64,000 nucleotides of DNA from Micromonospora coriariae. Its GTDB lineage: Bacteria; Actinomycetota; Actinomycetes; Mycobacteriales; Micromonosporaceae. Each line of letters begins with the position of its first letter. Positions within the stretch are counted from its first letter, which is position 1. Both the position numbers and the translations under genes were made by a program. Below are positions 17,456 through 24,792 of this stretch, piece after piece. The stretch covers positions 5,766,001-5,830,000 of the forward strand of contig NZ_LT607412.1 of assembly GCF_900091455.1 (NCBI RefSeq), written 5' to 3'. The notes under the pieces are model-generated. The model was not told the origin of the DNA. It saw only the letters and a list, made by a program, of their open reading frames with translations, and did no database searches.

Positions 17456-18412
17456 GTGACCGAGAACGCTCTGGACACGGCGGGCCAGCAGGCCGCCGCC
17501 GCGAGGGCGGCCGGTGCACCCGCCGCATCGGCGGCGACCGGGTCGACCGACGCCGGTCAGCCGTCCGCAGTGGTCGGACCGCCACCGGGGACCGGCGGCC
17601 GACCGTCACGACCGACGCTCGGCCGCCGTGCGCTGGCCCTCGCCGACTCGCTCTGGCGCCCGGCGCTGGTGCTGGCGGCGTTCTTCGCCGCCTGGTGGTT
17701 CGTCGCCGCCCGGGAGTACGTGCCCAACTATCTGGTGCCGACCCCCGGCCAGGTCTGGACCACGATGACCGAGCAGTGGTCGGAGCTGGTTCGGCACACC
17801 ATGGTCACCCTCTACGAGACGGTGCTCGGCTTCGTACTGGCCGCCGCGCTGGGGCTGGCCGCCGCGGTCGCCATCGCATACTCGCGCACCCTGGACAAGG
17901 CGCTCTACCCGATCGTCCTGTTCGCACAGGTCATTCCAAAGATCGCCATCGCACCACTGCTTGTGGTCTGGTTCGGCCTCGGCCTCACCCCGAAGATCAT
18001 CCTGGCGGTCCTCATCGCGTTCTTCCCGGTGGTCATCTCCGGCGTGGCAGGGCTGCGCTCCACCGACCCGGAGCTGCTCGACCTCGCCGCCACGATGGGC
18101 GCCGGGCCCTGGCGCACCTTCCGCAAGATCCGCTTTCCGAACGCGTTGCCACATCTGATGGCCGGCCTCAAGGTGGCGGTCACTCTCGCGGTGGTCGGCG
18201 CCGTGGTCGGTGAGTTCGTCGGCGCCAGCGAAGGGCTCGGCTACGTCCTGTTGCTGGCCAACGGCAACCTCGACGCCCCGCTCCTGTTCGCCGATCTGAT
18301 CCTGATGTCCGCCATCGGCATCGTCCTGTTCGTCCTGGTCGAGATCGCCGAGGCACTGCTCATTCCCTGGCACGCCAGCCGTCGGGCCGGCGTACCGCTC
18401 ACCACCTCCTGA
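17456..18412 (+). CDS. ABC transporter permease (SsuC/ThiX/nitrate-sulfonate-taurine type)
   Basis: 318 residues from a GTG with GAGGAGG before it. An unusual 60-residue Ala/Gly/Pro-rich N-terminal extension precedes six hydrophobic segments. VPNYLVPTPGQVWTTM and the EAA loop DPELLDLAATMGAGPWRTFRKIRFPNALPHLMAGLKVAV are typical of the BPD_transp_1 group that pairs with NMT1/THI5-like binding proteins. It forms the importer with the next two genes. Pyrimidine, thiamine-precursor, sulfonate and nitrate substrates are all known in this group. Confidence 0.88.
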   Translation: MTENALDTAGQQAAAARAAGAPAASAATGSTDAGQPSAVVGPPPGTGGRPSRPTLGRRALALADSLWRPALVLAAFFAAWWFVAAREYVPNYLVPTPGQVWTTMTEQWSELVRHTMVTLYETVLGFVLAAALGLAAAVAIAYSRTLDKALYPIVLFAQVIPKIAIAPLLVVWFGLGLTPKIILAVLIAFFPVVISGVAGLRSTDPELLDLAATMGAGPWRTFRKIRFPNALPHLMAGLKVAVTLAVVGAVVGEFVGASEGLGYVLLLANGNLDAPLLFADLILMSAIGIVLFVLVEIAEALLIPWHASRRAGVPLTTS

Positions 18413-18435
18413 CCGACCCCATCACGGAGGCACCG

Positions 18436-19443
18436 ATGAAACGCACCGCCACCACCATCCTGGCCACCGTCGCCCTGCTGTTCGCCGCCACCGGCTGCGG
18501 CGGGGACGACTCCTCCGACGGCGGCACCGGCGCCGACGGCAAGAAAGAGGTCACCCTCACCCTCAACTGGGTGCCCTACGGCGAGCACGCCCCGTTCTAC
18601 TACGGGCTCCAGAAGGGCTTCTTCTCCGCCGAGGGCATCGACCTGAAGATCCTGCCCGGCAACGGCTCCGGCAACACCGTCAAGCAGGTCGCCCAGAAGC
18701 AGACCGACTTCGGCTGGGCGGACAGCCCGGTGCTGCTCAAGTCGGTGGCCAGCGGGATGCCGGTGCGCAGCCTGGGCGCGTACCTGGAGAAGGGCCCGTC
18801 CTCGGTGGAGTTCTTCACGGAGGAGAACATCAAGACCCCGGCCGACCTCAAGGGCAAGACCGTCGGCGGCACCCCCGGCGACGCCCTCTACGCGACCTTC
18901 CCGGCCTGGCTGGAGAAGAACGGCCTCAAGAAGGACGACGTCAAGGTCGTCAACGTGGACGCCGCCGGCAAGATCGCTGCACTGGCCGAGGGCAGGGTCG
19001 ACGCCATCATGGGCTTCTTCCACGACCAGGCACCCACCATCGAGAGCAAGACCGGCAAGAAGGTCGACGTGCTGCTCTTCGCCGACTACGGCATGAACCT
19101 GCTCGGCACCGGCCTGATCGCCAACACCCAGACCCTCCAGAAGGACCCGGAGCTGGCCCGCAAGTTCGTCCGGGCCACCCAGAAGTCCTGGGCCGAGGCC
19201 GCCCGCGACCCGGCCGGCGCGGTGAGCGCGATGACCGCCCTCGCCGAGAACGAGCCCGCACCCGAGGTGCTCACCAAGCAGCTCACCCTCAACCTGCCGC
19301 TGATCGGCGCCGACGGCCCGCCCGGCGTGAACACCGAAGCCCAGTGGACCGAGACCATCGACCTGATGTCCCGCTACGCGGAGCTGAAGGACCCGGGCGC
19401 ACCCAACGCGTACTGGGACGCCTCGTACGCGGCCCAGGGGTGA
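18436..19443 (+). CDS. NMT1/THI5-like substrate-binding lipoprotein
   Basis: 335 residues. Signal peptide with lipobox FAATGCG, then TLTLNWVPYGEHAPFYYGLQKGFFSAEGIDLKI, the opening strand of the NMT1/THI5/ThiY class, and VNVDAAGKIAALAEGRVDAIMGFF in the second lobe. This class binds formylaminopyrimidine, riboflavin, nucleobase-like and related ligands rather than ordinary sugars, which is notable beside sugar-type enzymes. Located between its permease and ATPase genes with spacings of 23 and 4 bases. Start ATG follows ACGGAGGCACCG. Confidence 0.88.
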   Translation: MKRTATTILATVALLFAATGCGGDDSSDGGTGADGKKEVTLTLNWVPYGEHAPFYYGLQKGFFSAEGIDLKILPGNGSGNTVKQVAQKQTDFGWADSPVLLKSVASGMPVRSLGAYLEKGPSSVEFFTEENIKTPADLKGKTVGGTPGDALYATFPAWLEKNGLKKDDVKVVNVDAAGKIAALAEGRVDAIMGFFHDQAPTIESKTGKKVDVLLFADYGMNLLGTGLIANTQTLQKDPELARKFVRATQKSWAEAARDPAGAVSAMTALAENEPAPEVLTKQLTLNLPLIGADGPPGVNTEAQWTETIDLMSRYAELKDPGAPNAYWDASYAAQG

Positions 19444-19447
19444 CCCG

Positions 19448-20242
19448 GTGACCGCCGCGCCGGCCCAGGCCGGCACCGCCATCGGCATGTCCGGTCTGAC
19501 CGTCCGGTTCAGCTCGCGGCGGTCGCAGACCACCGCGCTGGACGACGTGTCGCTGGACATCCAGCCGGGGGAGTTCGTCACCATCGTCGGTCCGTCCGGC
19601 TGCGGCAAGTCCACCCTGCTGAAGATCATCGCCGGGCTGGTCCGGCCGACCAGCGGCACGGTGTCGCTGCTGGACCGCCCGGTACGCGGCCCGCAGAAGG
19701 AGATCGGCTTCGTCTTCCAGAAGGCCGCACTGCTGGAGTGGCGCGGGGCGCGGGGCAACATCCTGCTCCAGGCCGAGATGCGCGGCATGGACCGGGCGCA
19801 CGCGGCCCGCCGGGCGGACGAGCTGATCGAGATGACCGGCCTGACCGGCTTCGAGAAGGCGCTGCCGCACGAGCTCTCCGGCGGCATGCAGCAGCGGGTG
19901 GCGCTCTGCCGCGCGCTGCTGCACTCCCCGCCGGTGCTCCTGATGGACGAGCCGTTCGGTGCCCTGGACGCGCTGACCCGCGAGCAGATGAACGCCGAGC
20001 TGCACCGGATCTGGCGGGAGACCGGCACCACTGTGGTGCTGGTGACCCACTCCATCGCCGAGGCGGTCTTCCTCGGCACCCGGGTCGTGGTGATGAGCGC
20101 CCGGCCCGGCCGGATCATCCGCACCTTCCCGGTCGAGCTGCCGGCGCACCGGGACTACGCACAGGTGATGTCGGATCCCCGCTTCGACCGGCTCGCCACC
20201 GACCTGCGCGGGTTGCTCGGCAGCGCGGCCGCCAACCACTGA
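19448..20242 (+). CDS. ABC transporter ATPase of the NMT1-type importer
   Basis: 264 residues. Walker A GPSGCGKST, Q-loop FVFQKAALLEWRGARGNI, signature LSGGMQQRVALCRAL, Walker B VLLMDEPFGALD and H-loop LVTHSIAEAVFLGTRVVVMSARPG. The last phrase is characteristic of the SsuB/TauB/ThiZ branch. GTG start four bases after the binding-protein stop. It completes a three-part importer with the two preceding genes. Confidence 0.92.
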   Translation: MTAAPAQAGTAIGMSGLTVRFSSRRSQTTALDDVSLDIQPGEFVTIVGPSGCGKSTLLKIIAGLVRPTSGTVSLLDRPVRGPQKEIGFVFQKAALLEWRGARGNILLQAEMRGMDRAHAARRADELIEMTGLTGFEKALPHELSGGMQQRVALCRALLHSPPVLLMDEPFGALDALTREQMNAELHRIWRETGTTVVLVTHSIAEAVFLGTRVVVMSARPGRIIRTFPVELPAHRDYAQVMSDPRFDRLATDLRGLLGSAAANH

Positions 20243-20280
20243 GCCCGCATCGGCACGACCAGCACGACGGAAGGAACATC

Positions 20281-21432
20281 ATGACCCGCAGGTCGATCGG
20301 CATCATCGTCAACGGAGTGACCGGAAGGATGGGCTACCGGCAGCACCTCGTCCGCTCGCTGCTGGCCATCCGCGAGTCCGGCGGCGTGACGTTGGCCGAC
20401 GGCACGACCATCTGGCCGGAACCGGTCCTGGTCGGGCGCAACGAGACGAAGCTCCGCGAGCTCGCCGAGCGGCACGGGCTGCCCGACTGGACCACCGACC
20501 TGACCTCGGCGCTGGCCCGGAACGACGTCGAGATCTACTTCGACGCCCAGGTCACCCAGCAGCGGGAGAAGGCGATCCGGCAGGCCATCGAGGCCGGCAA
20601 GCACATCTACACGGAGAAGCCCCTCGCTGAGGACACCGCGGGCGCGCTCGACCTGGCCCGCGCCGCCGACGCTGCCGGGGTACGCACCGGTGTCGTGCAG
20701 GACAAGCTCTTCCTGCCCGGGCTGCGCAAGCTCAAGCGGCTCATCGATGGCGGCTTCTTCGGCCGGATCCTGTCGGTGCGCGGCGAGTTCGGCTACTGGG
20801 TCTTCGAGGGCGACTGGCAGCCGGCCCAGCGCCCGTCCTGGAACTACCGGGCCGAGGACGGCGGCGGCATCACTGTCGACATGTTCCCGCACTGGCACTA
20901 CGTGCTGGAGGAGCTGTTCGGCCGGGTCAACGCCGTCTCCTGCGTGACCGCCACCCACGTGCCCGAGCGGGTCGACGAGGACGGCCGCACCTACCCCGCC
21001 ACCGCCGACGACGCCGCGTACGGCATCTTCGAGCTCGACGGTGGGGTGATCGCGCAGCTCAACTCGTCCTGGTGCGTGCGGGTGTACCGCGACGAGTTGG
21101 TGGAGTTCCAGGTCGACGGCACCGAGGGCAGCGCGGTGGCCGGGCTGCGCCGCTGCCGGGTGCAGCACCGGGCGGTCACCCCGAAGCCGGTGTGGAACCC
21201 GGACCTGCCGGTCACCGAGGACTTCCGGGCGCAGTGGACCGAGGTGCCCGACAACGAGGAGTTCGACAACGGCTTCAAGGTGCAGTGGGAGGCGTTCCTG
21301 CGGCACGTCGTGGCCGGTGAGCCGTTCCGCTGGGACTTCCTGGCCGGCGCACGCGGCGTGCAGCTCGCCGAGTTGGGGCTGCGCTCGGCCCGCGAGGGCG
21401 TCCGGGTCGAGGTGCCGGAGCTGACCTCATGA
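20281..21432 (+). CDS. Gfo/Idh/MocA-family dehydrogenase
   Basis: 383 residues. N-terminal Rossmann motif NGVTGRMGYRQHL, the conserved EKPLAEDTAGALDLA near residue 115 and the active-site region GGGITVDMFPHWHYVLEELFG near residue 200. These enzymes oxidise or reduce a hydroxyl of a sugar or cyclitol with NAD(P). ACGGAAGGAAC precedes the ATG. Its stop overlaps the next gene by four bases. In known pathways such an enzyme often makes a 3-keto-sugar that is then acted on by a TIM-barrel isomerase/lyase; both partners follow here. Confidence 0.88.
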   Translation: MTRRSIGIIVNGVTGRMGYRQHLVRSLLAIRESGGVTLADGTTIWPEPVLVGRNETKLRELAERHGLPDWTTDLTSALARNDVEIYFDAQVTQQREKAIRQAIEAGKHIYTEKPLAEDTAGALDLARAADAAGVRTGVVQDKLFLPGLRKLKRLIDGGFFGRILSVRGEFGYWVFEGDWQPAQRPSWNYRAEDGGGITVDMFPHWHYVLEELFGRVNAVSCVTATHVPERVDEDGRTYPATADDAAYGIFELDGGVIAQLNSSWCVRVYRDELVEFQVDGTEGSAVAGLRRCRVQHRAVTPKPVWNPDLPVTEDFRAQWTEVPDNEEFDNGFKVQWEAFLRHVVAGEPFRWDFLAGARGVQLAELGLRSAREGVRVEVPELTS

Positions 21433-22580
21433 CGCCCGAGGTGGTGCTGCCCGGGGGGCGGCGGCACCGGCTGGCCGGAGGGAGCGGGTTCCCCCGCCCC
21501 GCCGCCCCGGCGGCCAGCCGGATCGCGTACGCCGCCGCGCACGTCGTGGCCGACCCGAGCGCGGAGAACGTGCCGGGCGCCCCGGCGGCGGTGGACTGGG
21601 AGACCACCCTCGCGTTCCGCCGGCACCTCTGGTCGTACGGCCTGGGGGTCGCCGAGGCGATGGACACCGCCCAGCGGGGGATGGGGCTGGACTACCCGGC
21701 CACCCGTGAGTTGATCCGGCGTAGCGCCGCCGAGGCCCGCGCTGTGGGCGGGCGGATCGTCGCCGGGGTCGGCACCGATCAGCTGCCGGCCGGCCCGGCC
21801 ACCCTGACGTCGGTCACCGCGGCCTACCGGGAGCAGCTCGACGACGTCCGCGCCGCCGGGGCCCGGCCGGTGCTGATGTGCAGCCGGCACCTGGCCGCCG
21901 TGGCCCGCGGCCCGGAGGACTACCTGCGGGTGTACGACGATCTGCTGACCGTCGCGCAGGAGCCGGTGGTGCTGCACTGGCTGGGCCCGATGTTCGACCC
22001 GGCGCTGACCGGCTACTGGGGTGCGCTGGACCTGGACCTGGCCACCGACACGGTGGTCGAGCTGATCAAGGCGCACGAGTCCAAGGTGGACGGGATCAAG
22101 GTGTCGCTGCTGGACGCCGGGCGGGAGGTCGCGCTGCGCCGCCGGCTGCCGGCCGGGGTACGGCTCTACACCGGCGACGACTTCCACTACCCGGAGTTGA
22201 TCCGGGGTGACGAGATGGGTCACTCGGACGCGCTGCTCGGGGTGTTCGCGGCCATCGCGCCGGCCGCCGCCGCCGCGCTGGCCGCCCTGGACCGGGGCGA
22301 CCTGGCAGCGTACGACGAGATCCTCGCGCCGACGGTGCCACTGGCCCGGCACCTGTTCGCGGCGCCGACCTGGCACTACAAGACGGGGATCGTGTTCCTG
22401 GCCTGGCTGTCCGGGCATCAGGACCACTTCACCATGGTCGGCGGCGCGCAGTCCGGCCGGTCGCCGGCCCACCTGGCCACCCTGCTCACCCTGGCCGACG
22501 CCGCCGGGCTGCTGCCCGACGCCGACCTGGCCGCCGCCCGCGCCCGGGCGTTGTTCACAGTGGCAGGGGTAGCGCAATGA
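21429..22580 (+). CDS. DUF993-family protein (dihydrodipicolinate-synthase-like TIM barrel)
   Basis: 383 residues. I recognise the DUF993 layout: RIAYAAAHVVADP near the N-terminus, DWETTLAFRRHLWSYGLGVAEAMDTAQRGMGLD, VLHWLGPMFDPALTGYWG in the middle, KVDGIKVSLLD with a Lys placed where DHDPS-fold aldolases carry the Schiff base, and GDDFHYPELI. An aldolase or dehydratase activity is plausible but undemonstrated for the family as far as I know. ATGA overlap on both sides shows tight coupling to the dehydrogenase and the isomerase. Confidence 0.82.
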   Translation: MTPEVVLPGGRRHRLAGGSGFPRPAAPAASRIAYAAAHVVADPSAENVPGAPAAVDWETTLAFRRHLWSYGLGVAEAMDTAQRGMGLDYPATRELIRRSAAEARAVGGRIVAGVGTDQLPAGPATLTSVTAAYREQLDDVRAAGARPVLMCSRHLAAVARGPEDYLRVYDDLLTVAQEPVVLHWLGPMFDPALTGYWGALDLDLATDTVVELIKAHESKVDGIKVSLLDAGREVALRRRLPAGVRLYTGDDFHYPELIRGDEMGHSDALLGVFAAIAPAAAAALAALDRGDLAAYDEILAPTVPLARHLFAAPTWHYKTGIVFLAWLSGHQDHFTMVGGAQSGRSPAHLATLLTLADAAGLLPDADLAAARARALFTVAGVAQ

Positions 22581-23383
22581 GTGGGTTGGCGCGTTTCTCG
22601 TTCAACCAGGCCACCGCCCAGCACTGGCCGTTGCCTGAGGTGGTGGCCGGTTGCGTCGCGGCCGGCGTGCCCGGCATCGGGCTGTGGCGGGAGCCGGTCG
22701 CCGAGTACGGGCTGGCCCGCTCGGCGAAGCTGGTCCGCGACGCCGGCCTCGCCGTCACCTCGCTGTGCCGGGGCGGGTTCTTCCAGGCCGACGACTGGCG
22801 GGCGGACAACCTGCGGGCCATCGAGGAGGCGGCCACGCTGGGCGCCCCCGAGCTGGTGCTGGTCTCCGGGGGGCTGCCGGGGGGCAGCCGGGACATCGAC
22901 GGCGCCCGGCGCCGGGTCGCCGACGCGATCGGCGAGCTGGCCCCACACGCGGCGGCGGCCGGCGTACGGCTGGCCATCGAGCCGCTGCACCCGATGTTCT
23001 GCGCCGACCGCTGCGTGATCGCCACCCTCGGCCAGGCGTTGGACATCGCCGAGCGCTTCGACACGGCGGTGGTGGGTGTGGTCGTGGACGCGTACCACGT
23101 CTGGTGGGACGACACCGTGTACGCGCAGATCGACCGGGCCGGCCCGTGGATCGCCGCGTTCCAGGTCTGCGACTGGGTGACTCCGCTGCCGGAGGGGGTG
23201 CTGCTCGGTCGGGCCCTGCCGGGCGACGGCTGCATCGAGCTGCGCCGGCTGCGCGAGGCGGTGGACGCGGCCGGTTATGTGGGCCCGATCGAGGTGGAGG
23301 TCTTCTCCGCCGAGGTGTGGGCGCGTCCGGGTGCGGAGGTGCTCGACGCCGCGATCGCCGGCTACCTGCGCCACGTTGTCTGA
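22577..23383 (+). CDS. Sugar phosphate isomerase/epimerase-like TIM-barrel protein
   Basis: 268 residues of the xylose-isomerase-like (AP endonuclease 2) fold. Metal-binding candidates are seen in order: Glu in AIEPLHPM, Asp/His in VVDAYHVWWDD, and Glu in GPIEVEVFSAEVW. These match the IolE/hydroxypyruvate-isomerase family pattern. It follows DUF993 with a four-base overlap and probably acts on the keto product of the Gfo/Idh dehydrogenase as isomerase, epimerase or lyase. Confidence 0.85.
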   Translation: MSGLARFSFNQATAQHWPLPEVVAGCVAAGVPGIGLWREPVAEYGLARSAKLVRDAGLAVTSLCRGGFFQADDWRADNLRAIEEAATLGAPELVLVSGGLPGGSRDIDGARRRVADAIGELAPHAAAAGVRLAIEPLHPMFCADRCVIATLGQALDIAERFDTAVVGVVVDAYHVWWDDTVYAQIDRAGPWIAAFQVCDWVTPLPEGVLLGRALPGDGCIELRRLREAVDAAGYVGPIEVEVFSAEVWARPGAEVLDAAIAGYLRHVV

Positions 23384-24539
23384 CATTCCCGAACGGCGCT
23401 GGCCGGCTGCGGTCGGCGCCTGGCTGGGTATCGGCACCGCGCCGGCAACGCTGGTGCTCGGCGCGGCGATGGCCGCCCGGCACGGCGGCGCGGTGCCGGT
23501 GGCCGGGCTGCTGGTCGGCGGGGCGCTGATGGCGGCGCTGCTCTGGGGGCAGGGCCGGATCGGGCTGCGCCGGCCGCTCGGCGACGGCGGTACGTTGACC
23601 GCTGTGCTGCCCGCGTATCTGGGGAACACCTCGCGGATGCTGCTGGCGGCGGTGCTGGCCTTGTCGATGGTCGGCTGGAACGGGTTCAACGTCGGGCTCG
23701 GCGGTGCCTCCCTGGCGGCGCTGACACACCTGCCCGGCTGGGTAGGGCCGGCGTTGCTGGAGGTCGCGGTCCTCGTCGTCTCCTGGGCGCCGGCCCGGTT
23801 CGGCAACCGGGTCGCGGTGCTCACCACGCTCAGCGCGGTGGTGCTGGTCGGCTGGTGCCTGACGGTGCTGCCGCCGCCGGGCGCGCCGGTCCGCCTCGCC
23901 GCCGGTGGGCTCGCCGACGCCGCCGCGCTGATCGGGTACGCGGCCGTGTTCGCGCTGCGCGCGCCGGACTTCAGCGTGGGCCTCGCCCGGCGGCGGGACC
24001 TGGCCTGGTGCGTGGGGCTGCTGATCGGGCCGGCGCTGCTCGGGGTGCTCGCCGGTGCCGGCCTGTGGCTGCGGACCGGCTCGGCCGACGTGGTCGCGTT
24101 GCTCGCCGCCGGCTCGGGGCTGGCCGCGTACGCGAACCTGTTCGTCGCGGTGGCGGTCTTCGCCGCGGCGCTGACCACCACGTACTCCGGTTCCCTGGCG
24201 TTGCGTGGCCTGGCTCCCCGCCTGCCGGCGCGGGCGGCGATGCTGCTCGTCGCGGTGCTCGGCGGGGTGCTGGCGGTGGCGCGGTTCGACCGTCTGGTGC
24301 TGCCCTGGCTGACCCTGCTGGCCGCCGCGTTGCCGGTGCTTGTGGTGCCGATGGCCGTGGAGGCCACGGCCCGTCGGCGCGGTCGTGTCCCGCGTACCGT
24401 GCCGGCCTGGTGCTGGGTGCCGCCGGCGCTGCTCGCGGTGGCCTGCACGCTCGCCGGGGTGGGCGTCGCCCCGCTGCTCGGGCTGGCCCTGGCCGGGGCG
24501 TGCACAGTGCTCTGGCGGCGTCGAGGAGTCGCGACCTAG
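23376..24539 (+). CDS. NCS1-family (CodB-like) permease
   Basis: About 387 residues with roughly 11 membrane segments. GAWLGIGTAPATLVLGAAMAARHGG near the N-terminus and MVGWNGFNVGLGGASLA match cytosine/purine/hydroxymethylpyrimidine permeases of the NCS1 family. No ATG or GTG sits at a sensible place; a TTG at 23376, inside the end of the preceding gene, gives LSDIPERRWPAAVGAWLG and is chosen as start with coupling to that gene. The N-terminus is therefore uncertain. A second importer for a nitrogen heterocycle in the same operon supports a nucleobase- or nucleoside-like substrate. Confidence 0.75.
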   Translation: MSDIPERRWPAAVGAWLGIGTAPATLVLGAAMAARHGGAVPVAGLLVGGALMAALLWGQGRIGLRRPLGDGGTLTAVLPAYLGNTSRMLLAAVLALSMVGWNGFNVGLGGASLAALTHLPGWVGPALLEVAVLVVSWAPARFGNRVAVLTTLSAVVLVGWCLTVLPPPGAPVRLAAGGLADAAALIGYAAVFALRAPDFSVGLARRRDLAWCVGLLIGPALLGVLAGAGLWLRTGSADVVALLAAGSGLAAYANLFVAVAVFAAALTTTYSGSLALRGLAPRLPARAAMLLVAVLGGVLAVARFDRLVLPWLTLLAAALPVLVVPMAVEATARRRGRVPRTVPAWCWVPPALLAVACTLAGVGVAPLLGLALAGACTVLWRRRGVAT

Positions 24540-24623
24540 CGGCTGAGCCTTGACCTCGGCCGTGCGGCCGCCGTCCTCCGGACGCCGGCCCGGCCGATGG
24601 GTTCGCCGTTTTCGATCAAGGTA

Positions 24624-24654
24624 TTGACGGCACGCTACCTACCGCGCGTACGGT
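24624..24654 (+). promoter_or_regulatory. Possible promoter of the subtilase gene
   Basis: TTGACG at 24624-24629 and TACGGT at 24649-24654 with a 19-base spacer, upstream of a LacI-type palindrome. Confidence 0.35.
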
Positions 24655-24722
24655 GATCTTGCCAGTGTCGGCGTTCCGTAAAACCGCGCAAATCCTCGAT
24701 CGACAGTCGTGGACCTGGGTGG

Positions 24723-24734
24723 GGGAGCGCTCCC
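24723..24734. promoter_or_regulatory. CebR-like palindrome GGGAGCGCTCCC
   Basis: A perfect 12-base palindrome, followed by A, nearly identical to the TGGGAGCGCTCCCA operator known for the cellobiose repressor CebR of streptomycetes. It lies 58 bases before the subtilase start. Confidence 0.75.
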
Positions 24735-24792
24735 AATGGCGGGTCGCGATCAATGACAGACGCTCCACAAGGGAGCAACCGAGAGGAGCCTC

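Noticed and set aside
18436-19443. Thiamine (TPP) riboswitch expected with THI5-like transporter
   Set aside because: No THI-box-like sequence in 17278-17455; LacI-type operators are present instead.
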